Origin: Setophaga petechia
Taxonomy: Eukaryota; Chordata; Aves; Passeriformes; Parulidae
Length of the DNA: 64,000 nt
Assembly (NCBI GenBank): GCA_024362935.1
Contig: JANCRA010000032.1
Location: 4,898,001 to 4,962,000, forward strand
Reading direction: 5' to 3'
Shown: piece after piece, positions 13,126 to 25,800 of the stretch
Numbering within the stretch: position 1 is the stretch's first letter
Layout: the number at the start of each line of letters is the position of its first letter
The notes under the pieces: model-generated
Told to the model about the DNA's origin: nothing
The model's input: only the letters and a program-made list of their open reading frames with translations
Database searches by the model: none
Program-made: the position numbers and the translations under genes

Positions 13126-16100
13126 CTAACTTAGCAGCCCACAGACAGCACTGGTTCTTCCTAACATACACAGTTCCTAAAGGGACTCATAAAGCAACTA
13201 ACATAGACTAAAAGATTCCAAAGTCCTGTTTCCATTTCCTTTTTCTCTCCCTGTACAATTTCTGAAAAATTAATTTACTGAATATATTAGTATGAATTTG
13301 GGCATATTAATGTTTCCTTAGTGAAAAAAAACCCATTAAAAATTGTCCTGAAGAGGCAAAATGAGAATTTTATAGTATCAAAAATCAAGAATTGCATATG
13401 TGAATGAGCATTACAGACCTGGCTTTCAACTTTGAAAATGCTGTAAATGTTTTATATTTGATGGGATAATATTTTTATGTACAGACAATTTATTTTACCT
13501 CATGGCTAGTGGTGTTAGCGGCTGTCTCTGAGCATTGATATGACTTCATTCTCAATTAATGCGCAGATGGATAGGGTGATTAAAATAGACCTGGAGTGGG
13601 GGGAGGGAGAAAGCAGGGGAGAAGTGAACAAAACAAAAATAGTATTATTTAAATACTTCCAAAGTAATTTTCTCTGAGACATATATCAAAATGCCTGAGA
13701 TGTTTTGTGATATGAGAAATTTTTAATTTTGCTTCTTTTGGCCAACCTGCATTTCCTGCCTATATATACACACTCACTTTATGTAACTATATTCTACCTC
13801 CCTACATTCCCATCTGCACTATTCTTCAAAAATTCTTCCCCTAAACTATTGTGTAGGATTTATGTGTTCTGTTAAACAGCTGCCAAGTTTTACTCCATAG
13901 GCGGCTGCACTTCAGTGGTGGATGAAATTCTTCTTGTAAAGTTATAAAGCATTTTGGGCTCTTTGCAGATGGAAGAACTGACTAAATCAGTGATACGCAA
14001 CTTGTGTTGCACGTGGCTTTTTTTGGAAGGCACATTTGATAGGAGCTGTTTTGACTTCTTCCTGTGAGGGAACAGGCAGGGTGTTTAGCTGTTCCCTTCC
14101 ATCTCTCCAAGCAACCAGGAAAGTTGGCTTATGCAGTTATTTCTCTGTACTTGCATGCTTGATAGGAATGCTCTGTAGGATTCTGTATATAGTATTTGAT
14201 AAAATATATTTTAGAGCCATGTATAATCAAGAAAATATATATATGTGAGCTATAATGATGTAACGGATGTTAACAAGTGTATCCTATTGTATCCTATTTG
14301 TATTTTCTATCAAAATTATGTTGTTCTGTATTTCTTGATCCTGGACTGAAGTAATAATGTGGACAATGAAACTTTGGGAGACTATGATGTCATTAAAGCA
14401 ATATTATGATTTCACTAGAAAGCTGCTGGAAATCAGAACTGAGCTGTTTCCTCGACCTCTACTACTACAGATAGCCAGAACACAGTGAGTGTGCATGATG
14501 AATGAGAATGCAACTAACATTTTTAACAGGGAAGCTGTCTTTCTTATGCCACTGACCTATTCTCGGAGCAGCTGGCAAATGGCTCTAGTAAAGTCCTCCT
14601 GTTCTTTTTACCAACCAAAAAAATCTATTGTGTATGCAGTCTTTCTAATAGATAGCAGAGATATGTCATTCATATCAATTGGTCTTCTGTATCTCCATGT
14701 TTTATTCAGTTCCTGAGTATTATGCTAAAATGCAGTCTGATATTCATCAAGTTTTCAAACACTCCATAACAGCAACTGAAAGTGAAAAATAGCCCCGGAG
14801 TCATTACTGCTTTCCTCAATGACCTGGGAGGGGCTGATTGGCATAGTGTGACTGTGGAACTAGAAGGGAATTAGGAGACACACTTGGGAGAGGAAAGGAA
14901 CCTGTAGCATCAGCCTGAAGGTGGTTCATATTGTTCAAAGTAAAGGTGTGCAAATGTTAGTGTGTCTCTGCCATCTTTTATATATTTCTTTTCTAATTGG
15001 TAGAAACACCCAGAAGTGAGCATAGTGAGGATATTGCCTTCCATTATAATTCTTAGGCTCTTTCTTCCACAACTGCATAAGCAAATTTAATAGCTCGTTA
15101 TCATCATCAAGACTACGACTTCAGCTAAGCATAGTACTGCACTGTCTTTCAACTGACAGAATGACTGATGTACCATGCATTAAAAATTACAGAAAATAAT
15201 CTTTTAAGTGATAATTTTATTAAAATAACTAGCCTAACTGGACAGAAAAACTGAAAAATAAACATAGAACAGCAACATATTAAACAAGCAAACAAAATTG
15301 ACGTCTGAAAGGACAGTAGCCTGAAATTGCCAAATTCTCACTGAAATACGATGGCAGCCCTGAAGATTGCAGCCTGTGTGGATAAGCGTTTCAGGGAGAC
15401 ATCCTTGCTGTTTTTATTCATTGATACTGTAACAATGCCTAAGGAACAACTTGGAATTTACATCATTGCTGCCAGTACTCACTGAAATCTCTATAAAAAG
15501 TCACTGATCTGAAGACCATACCAGCCAAGAAGACAAGATTTAAAGGAAAGACAAAAGAGATACAATACACAGTAAGAATGAACATACCAATTTCTATTTT
15601 TTTCCCCATGAAGTTGTCTCATACAGGTTTCTTTTTTCATTTGTTTTCATCTTATTCAGTCAACACGTGGCGGGCCTAGCACATAATTTCAATAAAATGT
15701 CCTTCCAGGCAGAAAATCATCCACTAACAATATTTTGACTATGGAAGAAAAAGAAATATTTGATCTTCTCATCAACATAATGATAATACATCTCGTTTGC
15801 AGAGTGTAACTGTATATTATTTCCAGAAAGATTGTAGGCTGCTCTGCAAATGAGTATTTCTGTTCTACAGGCAGTATCTTACTTTTGGAAAAGCTTAATT
15901 TCACTCCTCTTCACTAAGCTTCTGAAAAGTCTGTTCATTAGTAAGCCTAAAATATGTTTATGAAAGGCTTACAAAGTGAGTAAGCTTTGTGTGGGTCTCC
16001 CTATACAAGGAGAAACATTTCATCCTAAAAGCAGATAGAAGAGGTATAAAAGGAGGTAGAAACTGGCTTATTCTTGCTGACCATCTCCTAAGGATGTCAT

Positions 16101-16782
16101 CAAAAGAGTAACACAATTGGTTCCTTTTCATTTTAATGGAGTTTAAGGTAGCTATTTAAGAACAAGCTAGCTCCTAACAGATTTTTGCCATTTCACTTGC
16201 AGAATATTTTCAGATGTGGCCTTATTGGCTAAAAGAAACATGTGAGAAGAATTTCTGCTTCATCTGAGGGTATGTGTCTGTGTGTGCGTGCACATCTGGG
16301 TGCATCTGCATCACACATCAAGGCATATTATAGCCAATTTTGAATTATTGTGTAGAATTTTTGCTAATGAAAAACACCACCGTTATGCAGACATAAAACA
16401 AGGTATATTCTGTTGGAAAGCTGTACTTTTTTACTGCACAGAAAAGAAGTTATATTGACTAGACTCTGCAAAAAGAAAGCCTATACATAATTTCTTTCAA
16501 AATGAAATTTGGGGAGAAAATTCTTTCAGAATGACCTGTGATTTTTTCTTTTTTTAATTTTTATTTTTATTCTGATTTAAAGATTTTAATGATTTGTCCT
16601 TCCTGTAATAAACATTCATTGACTACCATAGTGCTTATAAGTATACCATCTTGATAGTAAATCTCGAAGCTTGCATAAATAAATAAACTTTGTGCATTTT
16701 AGCTGGTTTTTTCCCTCTTTTTTACCTTTTTTTTGGTACTGCTTTGGGTTTTGAATTTTTCCATTGTAACTTGCTCAGAAGA
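13126..16782. other. AT-rich non-coding DNA, nothing recognised
   Basis: No gene, RNA or nameable repeat was seen. Short A/T homopolymers and a weak purine stretch near 13,597-13,620 occur. The open stretches are short and without motif. Confidence 0.55.
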
Positions 16783-16910
16783 ATAACTGTACTGGGTCAT
16801 GCCAGAGGTCTTACCTAGCTCAGTATTCTGTCTCCAGCAGCGGTGATAAGTGGGGCACCATTAGTGTGCCAGTAGAAAAATTCCTGTTAAGATTGTTTGC
16901 TCGGGGTGAG
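16783..16910 (+). repeat. Ancient sauropsid interspersed repeat (family name uncertain)
   Basis: The text GTACTGGGTCATGCCAGAGG followed by TAGCTCAGTATTCTGTCTCC and AGCAGCGGTGATAAG closely follows a dispersed sequence common in reptile and bird genomes, of the form ACTGGGTCAGACCAGAGGTCCATCTAGC...CAGTATCCTGTCTCCAGCAGTGG. I recognise the pattern but cannot name the family with certainty. Divergence is moderate, which indicates age. The right boundary is approximate because the match fades after about 16,870. Confidence 0.5.
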
Positions 16911-19900
16911 GAGGGTCATGGAAGGCCGTATTTTTTACTATGTAAGTACTTTTCACTTTTTTTTCTTTTCTTTCCTCTAAGAAAAATATGTGTTGCAAAA
17001 CACATAGCTGCTTAATCCTATACTGGAAAGGCTGTAATTCAGTGAGGTGTCATGGCTAATGAGTGTAGAGTTGGGCTGCAAACATTTCTTTAATTCTTCT
17101 TTCATAGAAAATCATTATCAAAAATAGTAAGAGATAAACATTTGTGTCTATGCAGGAGTGATTAGCTGGGACAGATATTACATCAAAATTCCTGAGTAAT
17201 ACTTTGACAGCATTTCTGGATGATAATATTATTTCCTTCCTTTATTCGTTCGTTTGTATCCATCTTTGAGGGTCAGTCATTAAGGGGTTTTTCTCCCTTG
17301 TTAAGTGATATTATTTATGGATAAATATATTAGAACTGTTGGCTTTTCTAATGGAGTCAGGCAAGAGGAAGCACGACATTTTTTAGAGTTACTATTTTTA
17401 CAATTATGACTAGAGAGATCATCAAATGTCATGATGAGGAGTTTCTTACATATATTTAAAATAGATAAATAAAATACCATTGATAGGTATTCCAGACAGA
17501 TTCGGTAAGGAAAACTGAGATGAATGTTTTTTTTTATCTATGGTAAATTATAGAACAGCATAAATAGGTGTTAAATGTCATTTTGTGTGTTAAATTTCTG
17601 CATTTAGAGCAAGCTGACCAATATGGGTATCAAAATCATAATTAGTACTGATTAATGACTGTATTTATCTTTTTGATCCAAATGTTATTCTTAAATGAAA
17701 TGTTTTGTTCGCAGTAACTACTGCTTTATTTTAAAATATGAGATATAGAGGATGCTCTATTGTGAACTAGGAAACTTCATTCTGCTCTCTATGAGTTATG
17801 ACTGCATATCAAATTTTAATGAAAAAGGATAAATAAATTGTCTCACAGTTCACCATCATCCACTATATCACTCAGTTCATCCCATATAATATGTAATAAA
17901 CTGAATGCTTCAATTTTTGGTTTATGTGACCATTTACAACCAGTACTATTGCCTGAGAAATTGTCATCCCACAGTAGTTCACATAACTAGGGAGCAGACT
18001 AAGTTCTGTGCTGTACCTCTTGACTGAAGAACACTGACTTTTTAAAAATCTTTAATAAAAATAAGAATGGCAAAAAGTTTAGGTACATCAATTAAAGGAT
18101 ATTATCAGCAATAGAAGATTGTATTCCTCAGCTCTATTTTTGACATCATCAGGAGATTTATTTCAAATAGGGAAAAGAAGCCCAAACCAACAAAAGAGGA
18201 CTTAGTAATATAGTTTATGAACTGATTGTTCTATTCAGTTATTTTGTAGTCTAATTAATCCATCTATTCACTATTAATTTTATAATTATAAGAGACATTT
18301 AACACTAAAAAAACTGTAGCAGTAGTTATAGCATCTATTTCTCCAAGAAAACTCTTGAATGTTTCCTGGTGAATTGTAAAGAAATTAGAGAAAGAAAACT
18401 GACAAAGCAATTGGGAGGCTAAGCTGCTTTTAAAAGTTCTGATTGTAGCAGGAAGAATTTTTTAAGGAAATCTTTATTTTCAACCTTCTTCATATTCATC
18501 ATACCATTGTAGATTGTTCTTCTGTGTGAGGAGACAAAAAGAAATGTCACAGTACAGTTAATAGTCATTGAAAAACTGGGATAAATGTACTTCTCTGATA
18601 TGTACAACCCAGATAATGAAAGCAAGGAGCACCAGAAGTCCCACTGAAGTTTACTGGATTTGAGTTTACTGATTAAATATCCTTTTCCTGAAAGGCTTTC
18701 AAGTAGTTTACTTAATCATGTCATATCTAATGCTGTGAAAGAGATCTACCACAATTCTTACTTAACAATGACATAAAAATTATTACTCACAGGAAGATCT
18801 GCTTCACAGAGATTTTTTCCCATATTCTTGTTAGTGGTTTCTACAGAGGCAAGAATGAACAAGGTCTTTTCCCTTTCACTTTGGACAGTCTGTACAGGAG
18901 TAGGCGGAAGAAGCATTCCAGAAGGGAACTTTGATGAGATGGCAAAACAGACCTTGATATTTTTGATTTTCAGGAGAGCAGCTGTTTGTCCCACATATCT
19001 CATTATTTTATATAAATAAAGGTTGAAGATACCTTGAGTAAGTAAAAAACCCATGTACAATACGGAATTCTGAGTTATCACTTTTTTAGCAAAACTTGAG
19101 CACCTGCTGCTTTAGAATTATTCACGAGAAGAGCGATATTCATCTTCGCTTGATTCTAAGAAGATATTTTTACATTATGGATGGTGATGAGCAACAGAAA
19201 GGTGCAGAATAGAATGGATTAAAGATCTTTCCTTAATATGAGATGACTGATGGACTGTAAATTAAAGTTAAGGGGATTTTTAGCATTTTTTTGTGAGTAC
19301 CAGATTCCCCAAACTAAGTATGAAGATAATTTTGTAGTAGCTCCACAGATCTAAAAGTTTGAGAGTTTTTTGCATTTGAGTTCAATTTTTAAAATAAATT
19401 AATTTTTAGGATGAGATAACCACCTTTACCCTGGCTCATAAAGGAGTAAGAGTTATGTAACACTCCTTCAACTTCCTTGTGCATGTATGCGCCTCTCTCA
19501 CTACTTTTTGTACCTGCTGGCCAATTTTAACCAAATTTAACGGCTGGGTAGAAGCGAATTTCCTTTTCTTAACATCCTCACTGAAAAATATTCTGAATCT
19601 CAAGATAAATCTTAATTAGGTACCAGAGAGGTCATGCCAGCATGTACTACCAGGAACCTCCACACTAGGGAAAATCCAGTCAAATTTGCACATCATAAAT
19701 GCATGAGTTCAAAGCTTGAGATTTGGAACTAGCATTTATGAGCTTTGTTCCTTATGTTGCTATACATATATAGCACATTTATCATGAATTTCCTTAATTT
19801 TGATGACTTCTTAATGTTTCAAAGTATTTTTTCAGAACTATGTGTAAAAAATACTAGTAAGACCCAAATGAACACAATTACTGAAGGTAATGGGAGATAA

Positions 19901-20935
19901 ATCTTGTCTGAACCTCTTAATGTAAAATTGTTTCTTCTTTTTTATTAGTGTTCCTTATTATTGAAACGAATTTTACCTAAATTAGAGGAAAAAAAAATTC
20001 ATTGCAATGGATCATGTTTCTACACTCATGAACTGCTTCTCAACAGTCCATAATTTTCTTAAATGTGTTCATTATTCTAAACCACACATTAGATCAATTT
20101 GATGAACAATACTTGCTGTCTAGGTTGAGAAGACTAACTTTGAAAAGGTTTGTGTGCAAAATTGGAACTGTACTGGCTGAAGTTCAATCTGTGGTCTTAA
20201 TACAAACTCTGAAATATTGCCCTCCTAGAGTGTTCTTCAATGCCTTCTTAAACTGTGGTGCTTCAAATATACTCTCAATAAAGAGTTCATTTATTCATGT
20301 ATTAGAAAAATGTGATTGAAAAGAGTTGTGAGCTCCATCTGGTTGTTCCATAGTCCCATTAACTATATTGGACTTTATCCTGAGGTTTTCTTCTACTCCA
20401 GCACTAGCTTTTAAAATTCCAGCATCTCAGGTGGCTAACCATATGTGTTCTTAATGAGACAGGGAGTTAATTACCCATCTAATTTCTTTTAAAAATTCCC
20501 TTGCTTTCACTGAAGAAGCCTCACAATTCTATCTCCTTGCATGTCCTATGACTCCGTTAGTGATGGATATTTGGTGCTCTACATTTCTGAAACTGAAAAG
20601 TGGGAATCGGCAGGAATGTATTTGTGCGTTATCCTGCAGAGGTTTCAAAGGCTTGCACTGAACATGACCATATAGCAGCAGAAAATGTTACCTGGAGAAA
20701 CTGATGATCCAAAGAAAAACTGCAGAGTAAACCAGGAAGAAGAGAGTGAACATAGTTTTCAGTAGCTATTTAGCTTCACTTAAAACATTTTGAAAACATT
20801 TTCTTCTAGAGACAACTTTCACTACTTCATGAAAGCAGTCTAAAAGTTCGCTTTAAAATATTTTATTTAAACATGAGAACTCAAAGTCTCATGGAGTCTC
20901 TTAGTGCAAATTTCAAATGTTTGGATGAAGGCAGT
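16911..20935. other. AT-rich non-coding DNA with one weak exon-like stretch
   Basis: Mostly featureless AT-rich DNA with poly-T runs near 16,715-16,735 and 17,528. The one stretch worth noting, an open minus-strand frame near 18,792-19,030 ending at a consensus-like splice donor, is listed separately. Confidence 0.5.
18792..19045 (-). other. Weak candidate coding exon (minus strand), unidentified
   Basis: Read on the minus strand, a frame is open for 107 codons across 18,758-19,081. Inside it, a good splice donor (CTTCCT then GTGAGT) falls at about 18,791, and possible acceptors lie upstream, for example after TTTTTTACTTACTCAAG near 19,034. The predicted peptide between them contains segments such as AISSKFPSGMLLPPTPV and SVETTNKNMGKNLCEADLPV, more protein-like than most chance frames here, but I do not recognise the family. 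Several frames of similar length occur in this window by chance, so this is a low-confidence exon call. Neighbouring exons were not found. Confidence 0.15.
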
Positions 20936-20976
20936 CAAAATTTGAGGATCCCAAGTTCGGGGATCCTCAGATTTTG
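20936..20976. other. Strong hairpin, 17-bp stem
   Basis: The left arm 20,936-20,952 (CAAAATTTGAGGATCCC) and right arm 20,960-20,976 (GGGATCCTCAGATTTTG) pair over 17 positions, with a single T/G position that would wobble in RNA, around a 7-nt loop. It is the strongest short-loop inverted repeat I noticed. The stem is shorter than a typical microRNA precursor (about 30 bp) and pairing is lost beyond it, so no RNA gene is called. Confidence 0.6.
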
Positions 20977-20979
20977 GAT

Positions 20980-21780
20980 TTGGGGCCATTATCATCAATA
21001 GAACAAACGGATTGCTTCCAGGACATAAATTTTCTGACATGTCTTAGAGTTTATGTCCTGATATATGAGTTATGTTTCAGAAGTGCATCTTTCCCACTAC
21101 TCATTATAAAGCACATTTTAGGTATAGTCTTCCAGTTCTAATTCCTGGGCAGCTGAAGTTTAATGAAAGTAATGCATGAAGAATGAATTCACATGCATAT
21201 ATTTTCAAGATGTTGGAATTATTTCTCTTCTATCTCAGATCTCTGTCACTATCAGGGAAGAAAGATATAACAGATTATTATAATACATATTATTTTTATT
21301 TTAATTATAATAATATTAACAATAATAGTCTTAATAATAATGATATATGCAGCCTTTAGAAAAATGAATTTGTGTTCCTAGTATTAGACACAATCTCTAT
21401 TAAGGGTCATATTGCAGAACTTAGTAAGACAATAAGCCAGTAGCCAATGTTCTGCATAAATAATGAGCCAAATCAAAATCAGTCATGCATCTAATTGGGA
21501 CATTTGTACTACACTGCTTGAGGCATAGAATACTTTTTTATGCTCGATATGTGCTTGGCAAAATTAATCAGATAATCAACTCTCAGTCTCATCTCTATTT
21601 TCTGAAACTCTTTGTGGCACTACATAAGGGTAAGATACCATTTCTGCTGACGGTGGTCTTTAACCTGTTTTGTTAAAAACAGGTTTTTTAAAAAGGAGAT
21701 GGCTATGTCATTCAAGACAATAAATAACCACAAAGGAGATTTTGTGAATATTATAACTTTAAAAAGTATCCATGTCTAGG
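20980..21780. other. AT-rich non-coding DNA
   Basis: Includes an extremely AT-rich block at about 21,275-21,352 made of TAATAAT-like words, and a small inverted repeat at 21,662-21,685 (AACCTGTTT and AAACAGGTT, 6-nt loop). No gene was recognised. Confidence 0.5.
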
Positions 21781-21839
21781 GAGAAGGAACCAGACTGGTG
21801 ATCCAGGCCCTCTTTCTAGCTTTTCTGATGGTTGACCAT

Positions 21840-21910
21840 AGCCATATTTCTGGCTCTTCTTGTGCCTTAGTCTCCTCCTTTATAAAATAAATGATAAAAT
21901 ATTCATCTTT
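21840..21910 (-). repeat. Possible MIR-like ancient SINE fragment (minus strand)
   Basis: TTGTGCCTTAGTCTCCTCC followed by TTTATAAAATAAATGATAAAA resembles the reverse complement of the MIR SINE core, where the family reads GTGCCTCAGTTTCC...TGTAAAATGGGGATAATAA. The resemblance is by eye and divergence is high. Confidence 0.4.
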
Positions 21911-21959
21911 GCATTACTTTGATGTCTGCTGACAGATATCTTTCATAAGCCCAAGAGAT

Positions 21960-22230
21960 TGCTTTCAAAATATAACTTTCACTGAGGATGCAGTGAAATA
22001 TGAGGAAAACCTGGTAATGGGACTAAAATCCTGTCAGGCTCCAGGTCCAGAGCTGATTAAGGCAAAACACTGTAAACAGCACCAAAAAAGTAGTATTTTA
22101 GGAAGATAAAATAGCAATTTTCATTCTCAAACAATACACTATCATCAAAAAGTTGTTACCACATTTCCTGCCTGAGAAGGCCAGGGCCCAACAGAGTCCC
22201 TGGCTCAATTCATCCATCACCTGTGGTCAT
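21960..22230. other. Non-coding DNA, nothing recognised
   Basis: No open stretch, repeat family or motif was recognised here. It lies between a possible SINE trace and an unidentified open stretch. Confidence 0.5.
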
Positions 22231-22842
22231 TCACACCTGTGAATTATTTGGCAGCTTCCTTTCATGATGCCTTCTCCCCCTGTGGGCCACATCGGAAAGG
22301 AGATGTGGAGACATTACATAGCAGAACAACACCCTGAAGCTTTTTGAACCTTGTTGAAGCTCACATGAAAAGGACATATTTGATGACTTGCAAAGGACCC
22401 TTTCTTTGTGTTCAGAGGACAGCATGACCTGGTCATATGGCAGGATATGCACAGGAGATATGTAATGGCAAAAATTCTTGATAATAATAAAACAGATGAA
22501 TGGACAAACATAGCAGAGGAGGAACCACAATATGTAATCCTTGAGACAACTCCTGCAAGGTCTGTGCATCTATATGAGCTGTACTACCCTAAACTATCAA
22601 AAACATGGTACTGCAGAAGACCCTTGTACACTCTTTATTGTAGTATTTTTATCTATATTCGTCATAGAAACAGAAAGGATTCTTTTTTAACTCAGGAGAG
22701 AAAAGGTACTGCGTCCAGAAGAATTTCTTTGGGGAACTGGATTTCAAGACTCTCTAAAGGAGAAAAGATACTGAAGAGAATATTTCTGAATGTTAGCATG
22801 GATTGGTTAGAGCTAAGGCAGGCATTAGCTTTTGGAATTTAG
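22231..22842. other. Unidentified stretch open on both strands
   Basis: On the plus strand a frame is open for 144 codons (22,408-22,842). On the minus strand one is open for 112 codons (22,231-22,569), overlapping it. The plus product has a basic, charged character and no recognisable domain, signal peptide or membrane segment. The plus frame has no clear splice sites or promoter context. It could be an eroded repeat or a chance opening. I do not recognise it and do not call a gene. Confidence 0.15.
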
Positions 22843-22849
22843 CCTGATA

Positions 22850-25800
22850 GTTATAGTACAATAGCAAAGGACTCTGCACAAATATCAGTTTGCTGAAGTG
22901 TTAAGCAGAACTCTTTGAGGGTAAATTTTCAACCAAGCACTCTAGACCAAACTGAAATGAAAAAGTACAAAGTGGCTGTTTTGGTGCTTGATTATGTTGG
23001 AGAATATAGCGGATCTCTCTCCAAATTATAAAACTTTTCATGGGACAAGAAGACCATCAGATCCAGCTATAAGTTCTTTCCTGGGATGGGTTTAGTGTGC
23101 TTACACTATCCCTGTGTTTCAGAAAAGCTCTAATAATTCCCTTTGCATATCCTTTCAGCCCCTGAAGACATATAAACACTTCTCGGTCTGGGCCATCACT
23201 GAAGTTTTTATGGGTAAGGTCAAGACAAATAAAACAGGCTGTAACCTAAACCTTCTTTAACATTGACATTGACTGAAACCCCTTCTGAGATTTTAAAAAA
23301 GTTTTATTAACTTTCTCAAGTTTGCTGTTTTTCATGGTTGTCTGACTCCTTAGTAGGGCAGATAAATCTCTTCCATGGAAAACTGACATACTACAAGAGA
23401 CTATTCTTGCAGTGTTTCTGATTTGGCTGGCATGACTATAATTCAGTCATGTTCAAATGCCAGTTTGTAACACCTTTAAAGTTGTGGCTTTGGGAAATCA
23501 GGCTGGCTGCAAAATCCTCTTACATTATATGCAGCAGTCACAAGCAATTAAACAGTTAAACTTGAGCCCTACCTAGAGAACACCCGAATATTCCCCACAG
23601 CAAGTTAGTTGCTTAGTGGTCTTGTCCCTGGGCCAGCATGGGCTGGGACATGGTTTTAAAGTAACTCTTTGGAAAAACACCCTGTTTTGGATGAGTAAAA
23701 AATACCAGCATAAAAAATTTAAGTCTCAGTTTTATCTTGCTCAGCTCTGATCTGACTCTTAAGTTGCATTAACAGTACTTAAAAGAGATATAACAAAAAT
23801 GTTACAAGGGTCCAAAACTGGATAATTACCAGCAGCTTTCTTTTTCTGACTAAGAAAAAAACTCAAGCAGTTATAAAGTCATCAGAAAGATGATTTGTGT
23901 TTGGCAAAAATAAGGTGAGAAAGCTCAGAGAATTGATATAAAATTGACAAATGAGACAAGGATATGATGTCAGTTTAATTTTCTCATGAAATGCAGATAT
24001 AAACATTCTAGAACTAAACAATGAGCATAATTGTGGTGAATTCATTAGGGTCATGCCTATGGTTAATTTGCTACTTAGCTGGCAAATCCAAACTGAAAAG
24101 TCTGTCTAAAAATAATCAAGTGCTCAATTTTAAAAGAAACAACTTGTAATGAGTTTGAGAAATTGTAATATTTAAATATTTTGGTCTTAATATTAAAATA
24201 TTTGGTCAGCTACTTAATTTTATTCAGGAAACCTCAAGAAAGAGTCTCAGAAGGAACTCAAATCAAAAATAAAACTGTAAAAATTTGATATACCTCTCCC
24301 TTGAAATTCCAATGGTAAGTCCTCTTGGATTTCATTGTCACCTAATGTTAATTTTATACAAGTGTATTTTCACTGATTTCGTCTCTGCTTCAAGTTGTTC
24401 TTTCAGTTGAGTAAGATCAGAGTTAAATAATACTCAAAGTTGCACTTGTAATATTATTTAAAAATACTAAATTGTTCCAAACATGCACACCAGTCTGTGG
24501 CCATTACTCTAGAATTTCCTTTTCAAAATATAACAATTTTTTTGTTTTCAGTTAATATCACCACCTTTATGTCAGAAGTAAGAAAGCTTCTATTGCTCTG
24601 ATAAATCTTAAAATGCTTTAGCTTAATCTTCTAGGACATATTGAAGCTAGTACTGTTGTTCTTACTGAGTATGGTTTTTTTCCCTTCCCACTGTTCAACC
24701 ATAACTGTTATATCCAGAAGTCTGTCTTTATGGTGCGGGTTTTATTCTAAACTTTGGTAAGTTTTACCTCAGGTGATCACTGAGATTTTTAACAAGATCT
24801 GTAATAATATCTAAAGTAAATCCTGCTCAATTTTCAATTTAGAGGATTAAAAGTTATTAAGTAGTGATACCTAAAGCTTTGGTCAGCTCTGCTTCTCTTG
24901 TTGGAGAAATGTTTGTGAACATGACCAATGAACAAAATGAATTCTGGTTAGCAATTAAAGTATTTTGATTAGCATCACAGGTATGCACAACGTAGGAATA
25001 TACTGATCATTGCTCTTTGTTTGGCAAATATCATGTGGAAAGCAGACAAATTTTGTGGGGATATTCACTGCTAAGAGAAGTTTTTCCTGTGGGTTATGGA
25101 TGGAATGGGGAAAGTATAAAAGTCTTGGGGGAAAGTATAAAAATAATTGAATTAATATCGTATGGAAGAGTAGTAGTGGCTGATATCGTTTGGAAAGTAT
25201 GGAGAGGTCTGACACTCTCCACAAGAGGCCCTAAGTTTAAAGATGGAGGTGAGAGAGACAAGACTGGAAGACATTTAAATTGAAAATAGTTTTTGAGTGA
25301 TGACACAGGAAAATGTTCATTACTGGGAAGGGCTGGTGTTAGGGTCAAACCTGATATTCAGACCCCTGATCTTCTGTGTCTGAAACAAAGACATCATATT
25401 TCCAGATTAGAAAAAAGGGCTGCAATGCTTCCATCATAACATAATGTAAGGCCAAGGGACTGGATGAAAATTTAAGGTGCATAACTAAATGGAAAGGTAT
25501 AGGTCTGTATTGACTGAAGGAGCAAGAAAAATCAAAATCTGCTGGTTTTCAATCTTGAATATGTTTTGATAATAACACTTGCTTCAGAGTAAAAATGTTA
25601 ATATTATTATAGCTCCAGTGAGCCATCTTAAGGATCATCTACGTCTTATTTTGACAAAATTTTTTTGAGCTTAGCATTTTAGTTGTAGGACGACCTTTTG
25701 ATTTCAAAGACTTAAACTGTTGCCATAGACTCTAGACATGTTTGTATTGCCTTGCAAATCCTTTCATCACTGGTCATAGCTACAGGGTCCATGGCAACAT

